NCBI GenBank assembly: GCA_006226555.1
Contig: SBGS01000284.1
Coordinates: 1 to 9,870, forward strand
Length of the DNA stretch: 9,870 nucleotides
DNA from: Bacteroidota bacterium
Lineage (GTDB): Bacteria > Bacteroidota > Bacteroidia > Flavobacteriales_D > Crocinitomicaceae
Direction of reading: 5' to 3'
The notes under the pieces were generated by a model. It ran no database searches, was not told where the DNA came from, and saw only the letters and a list, made by a program, of their open reading frames with translations. Positions 7,524 through 9,870 of this stretch are shown in pieces. Position 1 is the first letter of the stretch, and every line of letters starts with the position of its first letter. Made by a program: the position numbers and the translations under genes.

Positions 7524-7955
7524 ATGGAAGCACATTTCAACACACGCATTTACATCCTAGATGACGATCGATATTTTGGGAAATACCTTTGTACAAACCT
7601 TAAAACGAAATACCCGGACACACAGCATTTCCTGGAAGCTGATGAATGCCTCAAAGCGTTTAATCACCCCCCACATATTCTGATTCTCGATCATAAACTA
7701 AAGAATCAGTCCGGTTTTGAATTCATTAAAAATATCGCTGATCATTTAACATCATCCACAGTGGTAATATATCTCTCTTCTCAAGAACATGTACATGTTG
7801 CATTACAGGCAATGAAAAATGGCGCCATTGATTATCTAGAGAAAAAAGAGAGCTCTTTAAAGACCGTAATCGATACCATAGAACGAATCAAAGAACTAAC
7901 AAATCATTTTAGAGATGATCTTGACCCAACTGAATATTGGAATAAAAGTGCATAG
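7524..7955 (+). CDS. Single-domain response regulator (stand-alone receiver)
   Basis: A 143-residue protein made almost entirely of one receiver domain: acidic cluster D13-D14-D15, phosphoacceptor D56 in LILDHKLK, S85 in the conserved Thr/Ser position (YLSSQE) and K107 (DYLEKK). About 20 charged residues follow it and no output domain is present. It shares with the receiver of the sigma54 activator (2775-4118) an unusual helix-1 pattern (DDR-aromatic-aromatic-G.Y) and the stretch S.QE...AL...K.GA.DYL.K, so the two are probably paralogous. It lies 84 bases after the hybrid kinase on the same strand, possibly in the same transcript or under its own promoter. Likely roles are a phosphate sink, a shuttle, or a regulator acting by protein contact; the sequence does not decide between these. 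Confidence 0.9.
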   Translation: MEAHFNTRIYILDDDRYFGKYLCTNLKTKYPDTQHFLEADECLKAFNHPPHILILDHKLKNQSGFEFIKNIADHLTSSTVVIYLSSQEHVHVALQAMKNGAIDYLEKKESSLKTVIDTIERIKELTNHFRDDLDPTEYWNKSA

Positions 7956-7963
7956 AATTAAAA

Positions 7964-8005
7964 CGTTTATCACGAAATAAATCCGTTTAGCAAAAAAGTT
8001 AAACG
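7964..8005. promoter_or_regulatory. Three CGTTTA motifs upstream of the protease gene (possible operator)
   Basis: CGTTTA occurs at 7964-7969 and 7984-7989, exactly 20 bases apart (about two helical turns). Its complement TAAACG is at 8000-8005, forming an inverted pair with the second copy around an A-rich spacer. All lie in the 93-base gap between the receiver gene and the protease start at 8049. In AT-rich DNA such hexamers can recur by chance, so a binding-site role is speculative. Confidence 0.2.
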
Positions 8006-8048
8006 CATGTTTCTTTCATTTCTTAAATTCAACAAAAACTGTTTAGAA

Positions 8049-9332
8049 ATGAAACTATTACTACCCACTATTTTATTTTCATCGTTGTTTTCTTTTGCTC
8101 AACAGGTTGAATTTCACCGATGTGCAACAACAAACGCGATCGATTATCAGGAAAGTTTAACTCCTGGCTACAAAGACGCTGTGATCTCAGCATTTGATGC
8201 TGCAAAAGCACTAAACATGAATCCCGAATCGAAAAGTGGTTCTTTATATACGATTCCTGTTGTTGTGCATATCGTTCACAATACCACGGAAGAAAATCTT
8301 CCAGATTCTGTGATCATTGATCAGATCAGAGTTTTAAACGAGGATTACAATCGTTTAAACCCGGATACAGTTAATATGCGCGCTGATTTTGATATCGTGA
8401 AAGGAAATCCACGAATCGAGTTCAAGCTTGCTCAAATAGATCCTAACGGTCAACCAACAACCGGTATTACTAGAACTTTTACGAATACCACTTCCTTCGG
8501 ATCACTCGCTTTCCTAAGTGGAGACATGTCAGACCTTGAGAAAGTAAAAAGCACAGCTGATGGTGGTATTGATCCGTGGGATCAGTCTAGATACCTGAAT
8601 ATTTGGGTATGTGATATGTCCCTTTTTGGATTTACTGCACTATTAGGTTATGCTACACCGCCAGCAGGTCTTCCAAACTGGCCTCCGGGATCAACGGGAG
8701 GATTAGGAGATGGTGTTGTAATTCAATACCAGGCCTTTGGTAGCAATAACCCGAATGATATTGGGGCAGGTGTGGTTATTAAAGGGCGTACAACTACGCA
8801 TGAGGTAGGTCACTATCTTGGTCTTCGCCACATCTGGGGAGATGGAGATTGTACGGCAGAAGACGGTATCGACGATACTCCAAATGCTGATGCGCAATCG
8901 AATACAGACTGTGATCCAAGCAAAAACACTTGTACAGACAATATTCAAAGCGTCGATCTTCCTGATATGATCGAGAATTACATGGACTATTCCAGTGAGG
9001 ATTGTCAAAATAGCTTTACAGCTTTACAGGTAAGCCTGATGCATGGTGTTTTGGAATTGCAGCGATACGACCTTGTACACGGTAATCCGGCATCCATTGA
9101 GGAAAATGCTATTGAATTTGTACTATACCCGAACCCAGCACAGGATTTTGTTGAAATTAAGAGTTCAGCTCAGATCGATGAAATCCAAATCATGGATATT
9201 ACAGGGAAGACAATTCAAGTAGACTTCTTCAATAACCAAATAGATGTTCGTGCGTTCAGAACGGGTGTTTACTTTATAGATGCTTACACGAAAGAAGGCC
9301 AAAAGATCACCAGAAGACTGGTAAAGCAATAG
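8049..9332 (+). CDS. Secreted M43 family zinc metalloprotease with T9SS sorting domain
   Basis: A 427-residue secreted protease of the pappalysin/cytophagalysin family (M43). The start at 8049 is chosen because MKLLLPTILFSSLFSFAQ is a classic signal peptide; the frame extends back to an ATG at 8007, but those 14 residues would precede it unnaturally. A short propeptide-like region contains a Cys (RCATTNAIDY). The catalytic domain begins near IPVVVHIVH and carries HEVGHYLGLRH (251-261), with H251, H255 and H261 as zinc ligands and E252 as catalytic base. The family pattern GDGDC ... DDTP follows, then a Met-turn NYMDYSS (M312). Residues about 356-427 form a type A T9SS C-terminal domain (FVLYPNPAQDFVEI ... 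GVYFIDAYT...G...RRLVKQ), directing export across the outer membrane and surface attachment or release. It hydrolyses peptide bonds in extracellular proteins; the substrate is unknown. A strong terminator follows. Confidence 0.95.
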   Translation: MKLLLPTILFSSLFSFAQQVEFHRCATTNAIDYQESLTPGYKDAVISAFDAAKALNMNPESKSGSLYTIPVVVHIVHNTTEENLPDSVIIDQIRVLNEDYNRLNPDTVNMRADFDIVKGNPRIEFKLAQIDPNGQPTTGITRTFTNTTSFGSLAFLSGDMSDLEKVKSTADGGIDPWDQSRYLNIWVCDMSLFGFTALLGYATPPAGLPNWPPGSTGGLGDGVVIQYQAFGSNNPNDIGAGVVIKGRTTTHEVGHYLGLRHIWGDGDCTAEDGIDDTPNADAQSNTDCDPSKNTCTDNIQSVDLPDMIENYMDYSSEDCQNSFTALQVSLMHGVLELQRYDLVHGNPASIEENAIEFVLYPNPAQDFVEIKSSAQIDEIQIMDITGKTIQVDFFNNQIDVRAFRTGVYFIDAYTKEGQKITRRLVKQ

Positions 9333-9350
9333 TTATTTAGTTATGAAATA

Positions 9351-9382
9351 AAAAAGGGAGCTTACTGAGCTCCCTTTTTTTT
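9351..9382. terminator. Rho-independent terminator, probably bidirectional
   Basis: A 7-bp perfect stem, GGGAGCT (9356-9362) paired with AGCTCCC (9368-9374), has a 5-base loop. It is followed by eight T (9375-9382) and preceded by an A run (9351-9355 and further A just upstream). It begins 18 bases after the protease stop. The flanking A and T tracts let it act on both strands, so it can also end the convergent rhodanese transcript, whose stop lies at 9433. Confidence 0.93.
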
Positions 9383-9432
9383 GACTCCTTAAGAATCAAA
9401 ACGCAACTTAAAATTCTGTATATGATCCGGAA

Positions 9433-9684
9433 TTAAGCGAAACGCATGTTCACTTCCATCCATCCACCACCATTCTCGCAATCCAAACCTTGAGCACGGA
9501 AATAAGCAGTAGCCTGACCACTTCTATTTCCAGAAGCACAACAAAAAATTACAGGTGTTTTTAATTTCATGATCTCATCAGCGCGATCTACTACCTCATT
9601 CAAAGGAATATTGATCGAACCAGCTACATGTCCACCCATAAATTCCGCATGTGTTCTTACGTCAACAATTGTGTAATCTTCCAT
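9433..9684 (-). CDS. Single-domain rhodanese-like protein
   Basis: An 83-residue minimal rhodanese domain, shorter than the roughly 100-residue norm but with all key parts: D8-V9-R10 in IVDVRTHAEF, GGHVAGSINIPL (family GHIPGAINIPL), and an active-site loop C49-A-S-G-N-R54-S55 preceded by another Cys (C48). Family members carry sulfur as a persulfide on the loop cysteine and act in sulfur transfer or thiosulfate:cyanide sulfurtransfer; here C49 is the predicted catalytic residue. There is no signal peptide, so it is cytosolic. The start at 9684 is supported by a promoter-like -7 box about 29 bases upstream. It is convergent with the protease gene and shares its terminator. The physiological acceptor cannot be read from the sequence. 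Confidence 0.92.
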   Translation of the reverse strand: MEDYTIVDVRTHAEFMGGHVAGSINIPLNEVVDRADEIMKLKTPVIFCCASGNRSGQATAYFRAQGLDCENGGGWMEVNMRFA

Positions 9685-9712
9685 TTTTTATCTGTTTTGT
9701 TCATTCACTACG

Positions 9713-9720
9713 CAAACATA
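9713..9720 (-). promoter_or_regulatory. Bacteroidota-type -7 promoter box for the rhodanese gene
   Basis: On the minus strand the bases read TATGTTTG, a full match to the TAnnTTTG -7 element of Bacteroidota housekeeping promoters. Transcription would start about 7 bases downstream, leaving a leader of roughly 20 bases before the start codon at 9684. No clear -33 TTG is seen at the expected 17-23 base spacing, which lowers confidence. Confidence 0.5.
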
Positions 9721-9836
9721 ATTCAATGATCCGAAACTTATTGTATCTTTTGTTACACGGATGGATTTAGGTAACTGATTTTCAATTCTATAAAATTTAT
9801 TTAGCTTTAACATATAACTAAAACAAACTATTCATT

Positions 9837-9870
9837 ATGGAACAAGAAAAAGCAAACATTTCGGACAGCA
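9837..9870 (+). CDS. Start of an unidentified gene (runs off right edge)
   Basis: ATG at 9837 opens a frame to the window end, giving MEQEKANISDS. The start sits after an A-rich, AT-rich leader typical of Bacteroidota gene starts, with a near-match -7 box TAGCTTTA at 9802-9809. It is divergent from the rhodanese gene. Eleven residues are too few to identify a family, so only the presence of a likely gene start is claimed. Confidence 0.45.
   Translation, partial: MEQEKANISDS

Noticed and set aside
7971..7980. Weak TTTAT/ATAAA hairpin after the lone receiver gene as a terminator
   Set aside because: The stem is only about five A-T pairs with no GC core and no T tract, so termination there is not supported.
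8703..9008. Antisense open frame of 101 codons within the protease gene
   Set aside because: It lies wholly opposite the conserved catalytic domain of the M43 protease, shows no recognisable domain and is explained as a shadow frame.
1..9870. tRNA, rRNA, CRISPR arrays, insertion sequences or attachment sites
   Set aside because: Nothing resembling these was seen; gene density is high and the only repeats are the in-frame protein-domain copies and short hexamers.

Overview
The window comes from a low-GC Bacteroidota genome, probably a marine or freshwater Flavobacteriia member; a Crocinitomicaceae/Fluviicola-like origin is a guess from protein style. The evidence is a type IX secretion (T9SS) C-terminal sorting domain on a secreted M43 metalloprotease, a SprB-type repeat in a large surface protein, signal peptides ending in ..FAQ or ..YGQ, a TAnnTTTG-type -7 element and the lack of clear Shine-Dalgarno sequences.

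Layout. Positions 1-2117 (minus) hold the first 705 codons of a large, Cys-rich, multidomain secreted protein that runs off the left edge. Just upstream of it on the same strand is a small secreted protein of unknown function (2135-2515). A 259-bp divergent intergenic region follows. A plus-strand cluster of signalling genes then occupies 2775-7955: an NtrC-type sigma54 activator with a receiver domain, a heme NO-binding (H-NOX) protein, a 932-residue soluble hybrid histidine kinase (three PAS, HisKA, HATPase, receiver, HPt) and, after 84 bp, a stand-alone receiver. The first three genes overlap by 4 and 14 bases, so they are almost certainly co-transcribed and translationally coupled. A secreted M43 (cytophagalysin/pappalysin-like) protease with a T9SS sorting domain follows at 8049-9332 and ends in a strong, probably bidirectional terminator. 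A convergent single-domain rhodanese (9433-9684, minus) has a good Bacteroidota -7 box. The first 11 codons of another plus-strand gene start at 9837.

How it may work (inference). H-NOX would bind NO, probably excluding O2 because the distal pocket position that is Tyr in O2 binders looks like Phe. It would then control the neighbouring cytosolic kinase in trans, as in the H-NOX/HnoK systems of Shewanella and Vibrio. Phosphate would pass H458 to D745 to H871 within the kinase, then to the receivers of the sigma54 activator (D54) and of the stand-alone regulator (D56). Those two receivers are recognisably related to each other, which suggests a branched output or phosphate sink. This is a compact sigma54-linked NO-sensing phosphorelay without the cyclic-di-GMP enzymes typical of the proteobacterial versions. 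Its position between genes for secreted surface and protease proteins makes control of surface properties an attractive but untested idea.
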